Source of the DNA: Deltaproteobacteria bacterium
GTDB lineage: Bacteria > Desulfobacterota > Desulfobulbia > Desulfobulbales > Desulfurivibrionaceae
Length of the DNA stretch: 64,000 nucleotides
NCBI GenBank assembly: GCA_021802645.1
Contig: JAJZRO010000001.1
Span: 186,001 to 250,000 of the forward strand
Direction of reading: 5' to 3'
Positions 24,345 to 33,547 of the stretch are shown here, piece by piece. The notes under the pieces were generated by a model that saw only the letters and a program-made list of their open reading frames with translations, was not told the DNA's origin and made no database searches. The translations under genes and the position numbers were made by a program. Each line of letters begins with the position of its first letter. Positions within the stretch are counted from its first letter, which is position 1.

Positions 24345-25559
24345 ATGATCAAGAAAGTCCGCACCGAAGACCTCAAGCCGGGCGTCTTTGTCCACCACTT
24401 CAACTGCGGCTGGAATCGCCATCCCTTCCTGCTCAATCAAAAACGGATCAAGAGCGACAAAACCATCCAGCGCATGCTCGACTGGGGCATTTGCGAGGTC
24501 CTCATCGACACCGACAAGGGGCTTGACGTCGGCGAAGGTCCTTCCCTCGCCGAGGCCGCCCGCGCCACCGACACCGCCATCACCGAAATCGCCACCACCG
24601 CCCCGCTGCCGCGGCCCCACATCCCCACCCACCAGGAAATGGCCCGGGCCCGCAAGGTACGCCACGAAGCGATGTTCTTTGTTCACGACATGATGGAGGA
24701 CATCCGGCAGGGCAAGAAAATCAAGATGGACCAGGCGTACGCGATGATGGACGCCATGGAGATTTCCATCGACACCAACCGCGACGCCTTGATGTACCTC
24801 ATGCGGATCCGCAAGAAGGACGAATACACCATGATGCACTCCATCAACGTCGGGGTGCTCCTGCTGACCATGGCGACCCTGCTCCGACTCAAACGCGAAA
24901 GCCGGCTTCATTTGGCCCTGGGCGGCCTGCTTCACGATGTGGGCAAGGTGAAGGTACCGGCACAAATCCTCAAGAAACCGGAAAAACTCTCCCCTGAAGA
25001 ATTCGTGGAAATGCAGCGGCACGCCCTGTACGCCCAGGGCATCTTCGCCACCTCCCGCGAAGTGCCGCCCGAGGCCCTGCAGATGGCGCTCCAGCACCAC
25101 GAACGGATCGACGGCTCCGGCTACCCCTTCGGCCTCAAGGGCGATGCCATCAGCATCGCCGCCCAGATGACCGCGGTCGCCGATGTCTACGATGCCCTCA
25201 CCGCCGACCGCTGCTACCGCGACGGCGTCTCTCCCATCGACGGTCTCCGCTTCATCTACGGCGGCTGCGGTACCCACTTCAACCGCAAATTTGCCCACTT
25301 CTTCATCAAGGCCATCGGAGTCTATCCGGTGGGCAGCTTCGTCCGCCTCGAAAGCGGGCTGATTGGCATCGTGGTCGGCTCGAATCCCGACCTGCTCCGG
25401 CCGGTGGTACGGGTCTTTTACAACGACAGCCGGGGCTGGCCAGTGGCCTTGCGGGACATTGACCTGGCCAAGCCGCTGGGGCACGGCGGCGGCGACCGCA
25501 TCGTTTCCCACGAAACGGCCAACAAATGGAAGGTTGACCCGCTCACCTTACTGCGGTAA
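24345..25559 (+). CDS. HD-GYP domain cyclic-di-GMP phosphodiesterase
   Basis: 404 residues. N-terminal DUF3391-type domain (VRTEDLKPGVFVHHFNCGWN), then an HD-GYP domain with HDVGKVKVP and HHERIDGSGYP, all metal ligands apparently intact. It should hydrolyse cyclic di-GMP. The next gene follows 8 bases later. The 273-base gap upstream to the kinase gene shows no further feature. Confidence 0.93.
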   Translation: MIKKVRTEDLKPGVFVHHFNCGWNRHPFLLNQKRIKSDKTIQRMLDWGICEVLIDTDKGLDVGEGPSLAEAARATDTAITEIATTAPLPRPHIPTHQEMARARKVRHEAMFFVHDMMEDIRQGKKIKMDQAYAMMDAMEISIDTNRDALMYLMRIRKKDEYTMMHSINVGVLLLTMATLLRLKRESRLHLALGGLLHDVGKVKVPAQILKKPEKLSPEEFVEMQRHALYAQGIFATSREVPPEALQMALQHHERIDGSGYPFGLKGDAISIAAQMTAVADVYDALTADRCYRDGVSPIDGLRFIYGGCGTHFNRKFAHFFIKAIGVYPVGSFVRLESGLIGIVVGSNPDLLRPVVRVFYNDSRGWPVALRDIDLAKPLGHGGGDRIVSHETANKWKVDPLTLLR

Positions 25560-25567
25560 GGAAGGAC

Positions 25568-26095
25568 ATGGACAGCCACCGGCACCGCTACCAGCAACTG
25601 CTCGCCGAGGTTACGGCAGCGATGGCGCCTTTGCTCACGCGCCATCGCCATCTCATCCGCTGCGCCCCGCGCTGTAGCGAGTGCTGCCAGGCCCTCACCC
25701 TGCTGGCCATCGAGGCCAGTGTCGTGGCCGAGGCCTTCCAGGCACTGCCACCGGCAACACAGGCCGCGATCCGCACCGAGGCCGCGGCCCGTGGCGACCA
25801 CTGCCCCTTCCTGCGCGCGGAACTCTGCACCATCTACCAAGCCCGGCCGCTCATCTGCCGCACCCATGGCCTGGCCATCGGTTATGTGGACGAAGCAAGC
25901 GCCACGATCGAGGTATCGGCCTGTCCCCGGAATTTTGCGGAAGATCTCCCGCTCGCCGTCGACGATCTGCTCTTGCTCGATCCCTTCAATGCCCGGCTCG
26001 CCGCGCTCAACCAGGAGTTCGCCGCGGCAATGGGCCTCTCTGCCGCCACCAGAGTGGCGATGTGCGATCTCATCCTGGCGCAGCCGTTGTCCTGA
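25568..26095 (+). CDS. YkgJ-family cysteine cluster protein
   Basis: 175 residues. Cysteines are arranged as CAPRCSECC, then CPFL, CTIY, RPLICRTHG and ACPRN, the pattern of the YkgJ zinc or iron-chelating family (PF03692). Function unproven in the family. Co-transcribed with the HD-GYP gene. Confidence 0.88.
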   Translation: MDSHRHRYQQLLAEVTAAMAPLLTRHRHLIRCAPRCSECCQALTLLAIEASVVAEAFQALPPATQAAIRTEAAARGDHCPFLRAELCTIYQARPLICRTHGLAIGYVDEASATIEVSACPRNFAEDLPLAVDDLLLLDPFNARLAALNQEFAAAMGLSAATRVAMCDLILAQPLS

Positions 26096-26252
26096 GCCTT
26101 TTCCGCAAAAAAACGTTCCTTTTGCTTTTTTTCCTTGCAACTCTCCGAGAGGAACGTTAAGAATATTCTAAAATAATAATTTACTGAATTACTTAACAGG
26201 CACAACCGGCCTCCCCCAGGCCGTCAGAAGTTTTCTTCCCCCTCTCTCAAAT

Positions 26253-26291
26253 GCTGGTGGCCGTGGGCCTCCCCCGCCCACGGCCACCAGC
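26253..26291. terminator. Very strong hairpin downstream of the EF-G-like gene
   Basis: GCTGGTGGCCGTGGGC pairs perfectly over 16 bases around a 7-base C-rich loop. No T-run follows on either strand, so it may be an RNA-stabilising or factor-dependent end between convergent genes. A weaker inverted repeat AACGTTCCT/AGGAACGTT spans 26112-26158 after the YkgJ gene. Confidence 0.5.
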
Positions 26292-26349
26292 AACCCCCTA
26301 GCCCGACCGCTTCAGTTCCCGCCCCGGCCCCGAGTCACCACCTGCCGCC

Positions 26350-28467
26350 CTACTGCTCCTGATGTTTGGCCAGCAAGGACTTCTGAACCTCGTACGGCAC
26401 CGGCGCATACTCCTTGAACCGGCGTTTGAAACTCGCCCGACCCTGGGTCATCGACTTGAGGGCGGTGGTGTATTTGTACTGTTCGGCCAGCGGTGTGGTG
26501 GCGCGGATGAGCTGGTACCTGCCCTGCGATTCCATGCCCCCGATGATGGAACGCCGTGACTGCAGATCGCTCATCACATCGCCCATGAGTTCCTCCGGCA
26601 CCAGGATCTCCATCTCGTAGATCGGCTCAAGGATCAGCGGGTCCGCCGCCTTGAATGCCTCCTTGAAGGCCTGGGCGCCGGCGATCTTGAAGGAGATGTC
26701 GTTGGAGTCCACCGGGTGCATCTTGCCGTCAAAGACCAGTACCCGCACATCGCGGACATAGGAGCCGGTCATCGGCCCCTCCTCCATCTTCTCCATGATG
26801 CCCTTGAGAATGGAGGGCAGGAACTTCTGGTCGATCACCCCGCCCACGATGCAGTTGCAGAAGACGAGCCTGCCGCCCCATTTGAGGTCGATCTCCTCCT
26901 GCTGGCGGATGGTGAGGTCGCTCGGGTCCGGCATGCCTTCCACGTAAGGCTCGATCTTGAGATGCACCTCGGCGAACTGGCCGGCGCCGCCGGACTGCTT
27001 CTTGTGGCGGTACATGGCGGTGGCAGCCTTCTGGATCGTCTCCCGGTAGGGGATGCGCGGCTCGACAAAATCGACCTTGATGCCGTGAACATGCTTCAGC
27101 CGCCATTTGGCCACGCCATGGTGGAGCTCGCCCTGGCCCCAGAGGATGAGCTGTTTCAGCTCCGGCGCGAACTCCGCCTTGAGCGTCGGGTCCTCGGCCT
27201 GCATGTCGCGCAGGGCCTCGGAGAGTTTTTCCTCGTCCTTCTTTTCCTTCGCCACCACCGCGGTGCGGATGCGCGGTTCCGGGAAGTCGATGGTCGCGAT
27301 GGCCGCCGGGAAATCCTTGGCGTGCAGGGTGTGGTTGGTGAGCGTTCCCTTGAGCTTCAGGGTGGCGCCGATGTCGCCGGCCGAGAGTTTTTTCACCTGA
27401 TGGCGGTTCTTGCCATCCATGATGAAGAGCTGGTTCAACCGCTCGGTCTCGCCGGTCTGGGAGTTGACCAGGTCCATCGCCTCGCTGATCTCGCCGCTCA
27501 CGACCTTGAAAAAGGTGATCTTGCCCAGGAAGGGCTCCACCAGGGTCTTGAAGACAAAGAGCACCGGCGGCCTCGCCGGGTCGCAGGGAACCTCCTGGCC
27601 ATTCGCCGCCACCTCCGGCAACATCTCGCGGGCGCTGGGCGCCACGTTGTCGATAAAGCCCATGAGCCGGCCGCTGCCCATGTTGCGCTTGGCCGAGAGG
27701 CAAAAGATCGGGAAGACGTCGTGCTTGAGCATGCCGATCTTGAGCCCCTGCCGCAGCTCGTCTTCGTCGAGGCTGCCCTTGGCGAAGTAGAGTTCCATCA
27801 GGGCCTCGTCGTTTTCCGCCGCCTTTTCCACCAGCTCGTTGTGGAGCCGGTCGGCCTTCTCTTTCTCCGCCGCCGGAATCGGCAACTTCTCGGGCCTGCC
27901 GCCGGTGGCGGGGAATTTGTACATGGTCATCTTCAAGAGGTCGATGATGGTGTTAAAGCCCTCGCCCTGGTTGACCGGATACTGCATGACCACCGCCGCC
28001 GGGCCGAACTGTGCCTTGACCCCGGCCACGGTGGCGTCGAAATCCGCCTTGGGATGGTCCACCTGATTGACCACGAAGACGGTCGGCTTCTTGAAGCGAT
28101 CCACATAGTTCCAGGTGATCTCCGACCCCACCTCGACGCCATACTGGGCATTGAGCAGGAAGAGGCAGGTGTCCGCCACCCGGAGCGAGGAGGCGATTTC
28201 GCCGACAAAGTCGTCGAGGCCGGGGGTATCGATGAGGTTGATTTTGTAATCGCGCCATTCGGTGTGCAGCGTCGTGGCATAAACGGAGTTGCCGCGCTCG
28301 TGCTCGATCTCGTGGTAGTCGGAGATGGTGTTCTTCTCCTCCACCGCGCCGCGCCGCTTGATAAGCCCCGCCTCGAAGACCATGGTCTCGGCCAGCGTGG
28401 TCTTGCCGGATTTCACGCTGCCGACGAGGACGATGTTCTTGATGTGCTTGTCGTCATATTCCTTCAT
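26350..28467 (-). CDS. Elongation factor G-like GTPase (EF-G paralogue)
   Basis: 705 residues from the ATG at 28467, which has GAGGTGG upstream; an ATG four codons earlier has none. Walker A GSVKSGKTTL, switch II DTPGLDD, and G4 NQVD (canonical NKxD altered) precede domains II-V of the EF-G fold. Members of this paralogue group differ from the canonical ribosomal translocase and are of uncertain role. No ribosomal protein genes are adjacent, unlike the str operon copy. Confidence 0.85.
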   Translation of the reverse strand: MKEYDDKHIKNIVLVGSVKSGKTTLAETMVFEAGLIKRRGAVEEKNTISDYHEIEHERGNSVYATTLHTEWRDYKINLIDTPGLDDFVGEIASSLRVADTCLFLLNAQYGVEVGSEITWNYVDRFKKPTVFVVNQVDHPKADFDATVAGVKAQFGPAAVVMQYPVNQGEGFNTIIDLLKMTMYKFPATGGRPEKLPIPAAEKEKADRLHNELVEKAAENDEALMELYFAKGSLDEDELRQGLKIGMLKHDVFPIFCLSAKRNMGSGRLMGFIDNVAPSAREMLPEVAANGQEVPCDPARPPVLFVFKTLVEPFLGKITFFKVVSGEISEAMDLVNSQTGETERLNQLFIMDGKNRHQVKKLSAGDIGATLKLKGTLTNHTLHAKDFPAAIATIDFPEPRIRTAVVAKEKKDEEKLSEALRDMQAEDPTLKAEFAPELKQLILWGQGELHHGVAKWRLKHVHGIKVDFVEPRIPYRETIQKAATAMYRHKKQSGGAGQFAEVHLKIEPYVEGMPDPSDLTIRQQEEIDLKWGGRLVFCNCIVGGVIDQKFLPSILKGIMEKMEEGPMTGSYVRDVRVLVFDGKMHPVDSNDISFKIAGAQAFKEAFKAADPLILEPIYEMEILVPEELMGDVMSDLQSRRSIIGGMESQGRYQLIRATTPLAEQYKYTTALKSMTQGRASFKRRFKEYAPVPYEVQKSLLAKHQEQ

Positions 28468-28986
28468 CTGCCACCTCATGTTGGGATTTGAACAAAGACC
28501 ATGACCGACGCGGGGATGCGAGCGATGTCAGGTATCAGGAAAGGGAGCGGACAGGATAACGGTGCGGGGAGAGCAAGAGGCGAGCCAGGGGAATGGGAGA
28601 GTTGTTGCCGCCATGGCGTCCTTTACTCTTGGGTCCCGAAGCGAGAGACGGCCGGGGTCATCGGCCGGGAAGAGGGGTGCCGTCCGGCAGCCTCTGTTCT
28701 TAGAGATAGCACAACAGCATGAGAAGGCAATGGGAAAAAACGACCGCCGCCGAATGCTGCCGGATGACCGCGACGCAGCGTGCCTCTTTGCCGGCCGGCG
28801 GCCCTGACCGCTGCTTTCCAACTTGATTTTTCACCCTGTAAATGCGAAGCTAATAATACATGGGAAAATGTCTGCCCACGGCCCGACGCGACGGGAGCGG
28901 GCTTTTTCCCGAACCGCACTTTTTTCTTGCAATAGCCTCGAGCCTGAGATAATGATAGTAATCATTCTCAAATACGAGGTGGGCTA
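28468..28986. other. 519-base non-coding region between EF-G-like and Fur-family genes
   Basis: Short open frames here have no ribosome sites or family resemblance. The left half is purine-rich. The right end turns AT-rich and holds the Fur-box-like palindrome described separately, so the region mainly contains divergent promoters. Confidence 0.6.
28945..28970 (+). promoter_or_regulatory. Fur-box-like operator
   Basis: TGAGATAATGAT and ATCATTCTCA flank a short centre, an almost complete palindrome closely matching the Fur consensus GATAATGATAATCATTATC. It ends 16 bases before the Fur-family start codon, indicating metal- or peroxide-dependent autoregulation of the downstream cluster. Confidence 0.8.
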
Positions 28987-29403
28987 TTGAACAACGACAG
29001 CACTCTCCGCATTACCAAGCAGCGCCAGATCATCCTTGATGAACTGATGCGGGTTACCTCGCACCCCACGGCGGATGACCTCTACCAGATGGTACGCCAG
29101 AAACTGCCGCGCATCAGCCTCGGCACCGTCTACCGGAATCTGGAAACCCTGGCCGGGCTGGGGATGATCCAGAAACTCGAGGTGGCCGGCACCCAGAAAC
29201 GGTTCGACGGCAATGCCGCGACCCACTACCACATCCGCTGCCAGCGGTGTGGGCGGGTCGACGATCTGGACCTCCGCCTGAACACCGACCTCGAAAAGGC
29301 GGCCGCGGAAAAGACCCGTTTCACCATCCTGCGGCACCGGCTGGAATTCACCGGCCTCTGCCCCGAATGCCAGAAACTCAATGCCCAAGCGGAGGAAGCC
29401 TAA
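28987..29403 (+). CDS. Fur-family transcription regulator (PerR-like)
   Basis: 138 residues; TTG start behind GAGGTGGG. A winged helix (ISLGTVYRNLETLAGLG) is followed by the metal-binding domain HYHIRCQRCGRVDDL and CPEC, giving the two CxxC structural zinc pairs. Leading an operon of rubrerythrin, superoxide reductase and ferritin, it is more likely a peroxide sensor (PerR) than an iron-uptake regulator; the family call is firm and the subtype inferred. Confidence 0.9.
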   Translation: MNNDSTLRITKQRQIILDELMRVTSHPTADDLYQMVRQKLPRISLGTVYRNLETLAGLGMIQKLEVAGTQKRFDGNAATHYHIRCQRCGRVDDLDLRLNTDLEKAAAEKTRFTILRHRLEFTGLCPECQKLNAQAEEA

Positions 29404-29978
29404 TGCCTGCCATCAAGGGAACCCAGACCGAAAAGAACATCCTGACCGCCTTTGCCGGCGAGTCCCAGGCCCGCAACCGCTATACCTATTTTGCCGCCCA
29501 GGCCAAGAAAGAAGGCTTTGTCCAGATCTCCCACATCTTCGAGGAGACCGCGGACCAGGAAAAGGAACACGCCAAACGCCTCTTCAAGCTGCTGGAAGGC
29601 GGCGAGGCCGAAGTGATCGCCCGCTTCCCGGCCGGCGTCATTGGCACCACCCTGGAAAACCTCAAGGCGGCTGCGGCCGGTGAACATTACGAACAGGCGG
29701 AGATGTATCCGACCTTTGCCAACATCGCCAGGGAGGAGGGCCTTCCCGCCATCGCCGACATCTTCATGGCCATCGCGGTGGCGGAAAAATTCCATGAAAA
29801 ACGCTATCGGGCGCTGGTGGCCAACATCGAGGCCGGCCGCGTCTTCAAACGCAAGGAGAAAACCACCTGGCGCTGCCGCAACTGCGGCTATCTCCACGAA
29901 GGAACCGAACCACCGGATCGCTGCCCGGCCTGCGACCACGTCCAGGCCCACTTCGAACTCATCTGTGAAAACTGGTAA
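29403..29978 (+). CDS. rbr: Rubrerythrin
   Basis: 191 residues. The diiron four-helix domain ([34 protein letters not shown], then the second E-x-x-H pair EKFHEKRY) is followed by a rubredoxin-like iron site CRNCGY/CPACDH. It reduces hydrogen peroxide in the cytoplasm of anaerobes. The start overlaps the Fur-family stop (TAATG), so they are coupled. Confidence 0.97.
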   Translation: MPAIKGTQTEKNILTAFAGESQARNRYTYFAAQAKKEGFVQISHIFEETADQEKEHAKRLFKLLEGGEAEVIARFPAGVIGTTLENLKAAAAGEHYEQAEMYPTFANIAREEGLPAIADIFMAIAVAEKFHEKRYRALVANIEAGRVFKRKEKTTWRCRNCGYLHEGTEPPDRCPACDHVQAHFELICENW

Positions 29979-30003
29979 CCAACATCTTATAAGGAGAGGA
30001 ACG

Positions 30004-30378
30004 ATGACCCAACTGCTGGAAGTGTACAAGTGCGGGGTTTGTGGCAACATGGTCGAAATGGTCCATGCCAGCGTCGGCGAGTTGGTCTGCTGCGGTCAGC
30101 CGATGCAACTCATGAAGGAAAATACCGTCGATGCCGCCAAGGAAAAGCATGTGCCGGTCATCGAGAAAATCGGCGAGGGGTATCTGGTCAAGGTGGGAGC
30201 CGTCCCGCACCCGATGGAGGAGAAACACTACATCGAGTGGATCGAGTTGCTCGCCGACGGCAAGGCCTACCGCCAGTTCCTCAAGCCCGGCGACAAGCCC
30301 GAGGCCTTCTTCGCCATCGCGGCCAAACAGGTTTCCGCCCGCGAATACTGCAATCTCCACGGCCTGTGGAAGGCGTGA
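30004..30378 (+). CDS. dfx: Desulfoferrodoxin (superoxide reductase)
   Basis: 124 residues. The N-terminal desulforedoxin iron site CGVCG...CCG is followed by the superoxide reductase centre ligands in [19 protein letters not shown] and the C-terminal CNLHG. It reduces superoxide to peroxide, which rubrerythrin then removes. AGGAGAGGA precedes the ATG. Confidence 0.97.
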   Translation: MTQLLEVYKCGVCGNMVEMVHASVGELVCCGQPMQLMKENTVDAAKEKHVPVIEKIGEGYLVKVGAVPHPMEEKHYIEWIELLADGKAYRQFLKPGDKPEAFFAIAAKQVSAREYCNLHGLWKA

Positions 30379-30390
30379 ACCGGAGGAGAT

Positions 30391-30906
30391 ATGTTGAACA
30401 AGAAGCTGGAAAAGGCCTTGAACGACCAGATCAATGCCGAATTCTATTCCTCCTACCTGTACCTCGCCATGAGCGCCCATTTCGAGGCCGCGGGGCTGCC
30501 GGGCTGCGCCAAATGGATGCAGGCCCAGACCCAGGAGGAGTGGTTCCACGGCATGAAGATGTACGGCTTTGTCCACGGCCGCGGTGGCCGGGTTGAACTG
30601 AAGGCGATTGCCGCGCCGCCCACCAGGTGGGTCTCGCCGCTGGCGGTCTTCGAGAGTGTACTGGCCCACGAGCAGAAGGTCACCGGCCTCATCAACGACC
30701 TGGTCGACCTGGCGCTCAAGGAAAAGGATCATGCCACCAACATCTTCCTGCAGTGGTTCGTCTCCGAGCAGGTGGAAGAGGAGGCGAACGCCAGCGCCAT
30801 CATCGGCAAGCTCAGGCTGATCGGCAAGGATTCGGGCAGCCTCTTCGCCCTGGACAATGAACTGGGACAACGGGTCTTCACCCCGCCGCCCCCGGAACAG
30901 GCATAA
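30391..30906 (+). CDS. ftnA: Non-haem ferritin
   Basis: 171 residues of four-helix ferritin: LNDQINAEFYSSYLYLAMSA, EEWFHGMKMY and the fourth helix QWFVSEQVEEEA give the ferroxidase ligands. It stores iron and limits Fenton chemistry. It lies 12 bases after dfx in the same operon. Confidence 0.95.
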   Translation: MLNKKLEKALNDQINAEFYSSYLYLAMSAHFEAAGLPGCAKWMQAQTQEEWFHGMKMYGFVHGRGGRVELKAIAAPPTRWVSPLAVFESVLAHEQKVTGLINDLVDLALKEKDHATNIFLQWFVSEQVEEEANASAIIGKLRLIGKDSGSLFALDNELGQRVFTPPPPEQA

Positions 30907-31011
30907 TCCCGAACTCATACCCATCCCTCGGCTGTCCGGCGATTTCGGGCGGTCGAGGGGTAACTGCATGGGCATACTGCCTCGCCACGGTGAGGCATAA
31001 TGGAGGTTTGC

Positions 31012-32202
31012 ATGGACGTCTGCGAAATCAAGAAGGATATCTACTGGGTCGGCGCGGTGGACTGGAACATCCGCGACTTCCACGGCTATTCCACGGAAAA
31101 GGGCACCACCTACAATGCCTATCTCGTCAAGGATGAGAAGGTCGCCCTCTTCGACACGGTGAAGAAGGAACTCAAAAGCGACCTCATTCACCACCTCCGC
31201 CGGACCATGGATCCGGAGAAGATCGACTACATCGTCGTCAACCATGTGGAGATGGACCACTCCGGCTCGCTGCCGGAGATGATTGATCTCATCAAGCCCG
31301 AGAAGGTCTTTTGTTCGCCCATGGGCCACAAGGCGCTGCTGGATCATTTCCATCGGGAGGACTGGCCGTACGAGATCGTCAAGACCGGCGACACCATTAG
31401 CCTCGGCAAACGCACGGTGCGCTTCATCGAGACCAAAATGCTCCACTGGCCGGACAGCATGTTCTCCTATATTCCGGAGGAAAAGCTGCTCATCTCGAGC
31501 GACGCCTTTGGCCAGCATTGGGCCACCTCGGAACGCTTCAACGATCAGGTGGACGATGGCGAACTCATGGCCCACGCCGCCAAGTACTATGCCAATATCC
31601 TGATGATCTTCTCGCCGGTGGTGCAGAAGCTGCTGGAAAGCGTCCACGAAATGGGGCTTGAAATCGACATGATCGCCCCGGATCATGGGCTCATTTGGCG
31701 CCAGGGGCCGGAGAAGATCCTCGCGGCCTATGACCGCTGGAGCCGCCAGGAAACCAGGAACAAGGCGGTCATCCTCTACGACACCATGTGGCACAGCACC
31801 GAGAAGATGGCCAAGGCCATCTCCGCCGCCCTGCTCGACGAGGGGATCGAGACGGTGCAGCTCATGCACGTGCGCAAAAATCACCGGAGCGACATCATGA
31901 CCGAGGTGCTCGACGCGCACGCGGTACTCCTCGGTTCGCCCACCATCAACAACAACATCATGCCGGCCATGGCCGACATCCTCACCTACATGAAGGGGCT
32001 GCGGCCCAAGGACAAGATCGGTGCCGCCTTCGGTTCCTTCGGCTGGAGCGGCGAGGCGGCGACGCATCTGACCAAGATGATGGAGGAGATGCATTTCACC
32101 GTCATCGGCGAGCCGGTCAAAATCAAGAACGTCCCCACCCACGAGACGCTTGCGGCCTGTCTGGAATTGGGCCGGGCCGTTGCCAAGGCCATGAAGGCGT
32201 GA
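31012..32202 (+). CDS. A-type flavoprotein / flavodiiron oxygen reductase (FprA/Roo-like)
   Basis: 396 residues from the ATG at 31012, chosen because TGGAGG sits 5 bases before it, while the ATG at 31000 has none. A metallo-beta-lactamase-like diiron domain (VNHVEMDHSGS) is followed by a flavodoxin domain (VILYDTMWHSTEKMA, then VLLGSPTINNN). It reduces oxygen or nitric oxide to harmless products. A short hairpin at 30978-30997 separates it from ferritin, so expression may be partly independent. Confidence 0.95.
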   Translation: MDVCEIKKDIYWVGAVDWNIRDFHGYSTEKGTTYNAYLVKDEKVALFDTVKKELKSDLIHHLRRTMDPEKIDYIVVNHVEMDHSGSLPEMIDLIKPEKVFCSPMGHKALLDHFHREDWPYEIVKTGDTISLGKRTVRFIETKMLHWPDSMFSYIPEEKLLISSDAFGQHWATSERFNDQVDDGELMAHAAKYYANILMIFSPVVQKLLESVHEMGLEIDMIAPDHGLIWRQGPEKILAAYDRWSRQETRNKAVILYDTMWHSTEKMAKAISAALLDEGIETVQLMHVRKNHRSDIMTEVLDAHAVLLGSPTINNNIMPAMADILTYMKGLRPKDKIGAAFGSFGWSGEAATHLTKMMEEMHFTVIGEPVKIKNVPTHETLAACLELGRAVAKAMKA

Positions 32203-32247
32203 CCTCCAAGGGGCACGCACCCGTGCGCGCCCCCTTTTTTCTGCGCC

Positions 32248-32949
32248 ATGGGTTTTCAGGCCATCAAAATCGAGGTGCTCACCCTGCTTCGGCAGGAGGA
32301 TCTGGCCGGCGCCGTGGCCCGCCTCCGCCAGCTCCCGAAAAGCCCCACCATCAAGGCGCTTTTTTCCGGCATCTGCCATAACGACGAACGCCTGCACTGG
32401 CACGCGGTAACCGCCATGGGCCGGGTGGTCGCCGACCTGGCGGACGAGGAGATGGAGGCGGCCCGCATCGTCATGCGCCGCTTCATGTGGAGCCTGAACG
32501 ACGAATCGGGCGGCATCGGCTGGGGAGTGCCGGAGGCAATGGCCGAGTGCATTGCCATGCACGAAGGGCTCGCCGCCGAATACGGCCACATGCCCGTCGC
32601 CTACATGCGGGAGGATGGCTACTATCTCGAATACGAGGTATTGCAGCGCGGCTTGATGTGGGGGTTGGGGCGGATCGCCGAGGTGCGGCCCGAACTCCTG
32701 CTGGCCAAGCAGGTGCTGACCTATCTGCCGCCCTATCTCGACTCCACCGATCCGGCCGTGCGGGGGCTCGCCGCCCTCGCCCTGGGCCGCCTCCAGGCCC
32801 AGGACTTCGCCCCGCGGCTGGCAACGCTCGCCACCAGCCAGGCACCGGTCCGCTATTACAGCAACGGCCTGCTCACCACCATCAGCGAGGGGGAACTGGC
32901 CACCCTCGCCCTTGGCCAGCTCCACCACCCTGCGCCTCACGCTGCTTGA
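32248..32949 (+). CDS. HEAT-like repeat protein (resembles the DVU0298 family)
   Basis: 233 residues, mostly helical pairs such as DERLHWHAVTAMGRVVADLA and STDPAVRGLAALALGRLQAQ. The resemblance to a family of sulfate reducers is from memory and uncertain. Its last 68 bases overlap the 3' end of the convergent V-ATPase subunit D gene. Confidence 0.7.
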   Translation: MGFQAIKIEVLTLLRQEDLAGAVARLRQLPKSPTIKALFSGICHNDERLHWHAVTAMGRVVADLADEEMEAARIVMRRFMWSLNDESGGIGWGVPEAMAECIAMHEGLAAEYGHMPVAYMREDGYYLEYEVLQRGLMWGLGRIAEVRPELLLAKQVLTYLPPYLDSTDPAVRGLAALALGRLQAQDFAPRLATLATSQAPVRYYSNGLLTTISEGELATLALGQLHHPAPHAA

Positions 32950-33547
32950 AGCGCTTGAGCCGGTAATACTCCTCCCGTTCCCGTTCGGCGATGTACATGG
33001 CGATCTGCCGACTCTCCTGCTGGAGTCGCGGTTGCAGTCGCTCCTCCAGCACCCGCGTCTTGCGAGAAAGGCGCACGATCTCCTCGCCCAGCCGCTTGAC
33101 CTTGTGCTCAAAGGCCGCCAGCGGCAGCATGGCCGCGGCCAGCTGTTCGAAATGATCGATGGCCTCTTCGGCATGGCCGGTGCTGCGGTAGAAATCGTAG
33201 TTGCGTTCTTCCACTCCCCGCCGTACCGGAGCCGTGGCCCGGATCTCGCGATAGCGCACGCCGAGGATGTTCCGCTCCACCAGTTCCACCGGAAATTCCC
33301 GCCGGGTCACGGCGACCATGGCCGCCACCGCCGCTTCCCCCTCCAGACCACGGGTGGCGGCGAGCTCGGTCAAGGCCTCGGCGTAGCGCGCGCGCAACTC
33401 CCGGCGCGAGCGCAGGAAGGGCCGCGCGGTTTGCAGCAACTCCGCCACCAAAGCCTGGCGCCGCGCCTTTAAGATCGCCAGGCTCTCCCCCACCGTACGG
33501 ATTTTTTCCCGCAGCTGGAGCAGGGTGGTGCGGTTGGGGTTGCTCAT
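32882..33547 (-). CDS. ntpD: V/A-type ATPase subunit D (central stalk)
   Basis: 221 residues, long coiled coil throughout, starting NPNRTTLLQLREKIRTVGES and ending in a Gln/Gly/Pro-rich tail. Subunit D is the rotor shaft inside the A3B3 head. Last gene of the operon, overlapping subunit B by 4 bases. Confidence 0.93.
   Translation of the reverse strand: MSNPNRTTLLQLREKIRTVGESLAILKARRQALVAELLQTARPFLRSRRELRARYAEALTELAATRGLEGEAAVAAMVAVTRREFPVELVERNILGVRYREIRATAPVRRGVEERNYDFYRSTGHAEEAIDHFEQLAAAMLPLAAFEHKVKRLGEEIVRLSRKTRVLEERLQPRLQQESRQIAMYIAEREREEYYRLKRFKQREAQGGGAGQGRGWPVPPR

Noticed and set aside
24072-25511. N-terminal extension of the hybrid kinase to 1255 residues
   Set aside because: The extra part is antisense to the HD-GYP gene, and a strong ribosome site precedes the ATG at 24071, directly followed by a membrane helix.
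28501-28919. Several short open frames between the EF-G-like and Fur-family genes
   Set aside because: They overlap one another on both strands, lack ribosome sites and have no recognisable sequence.
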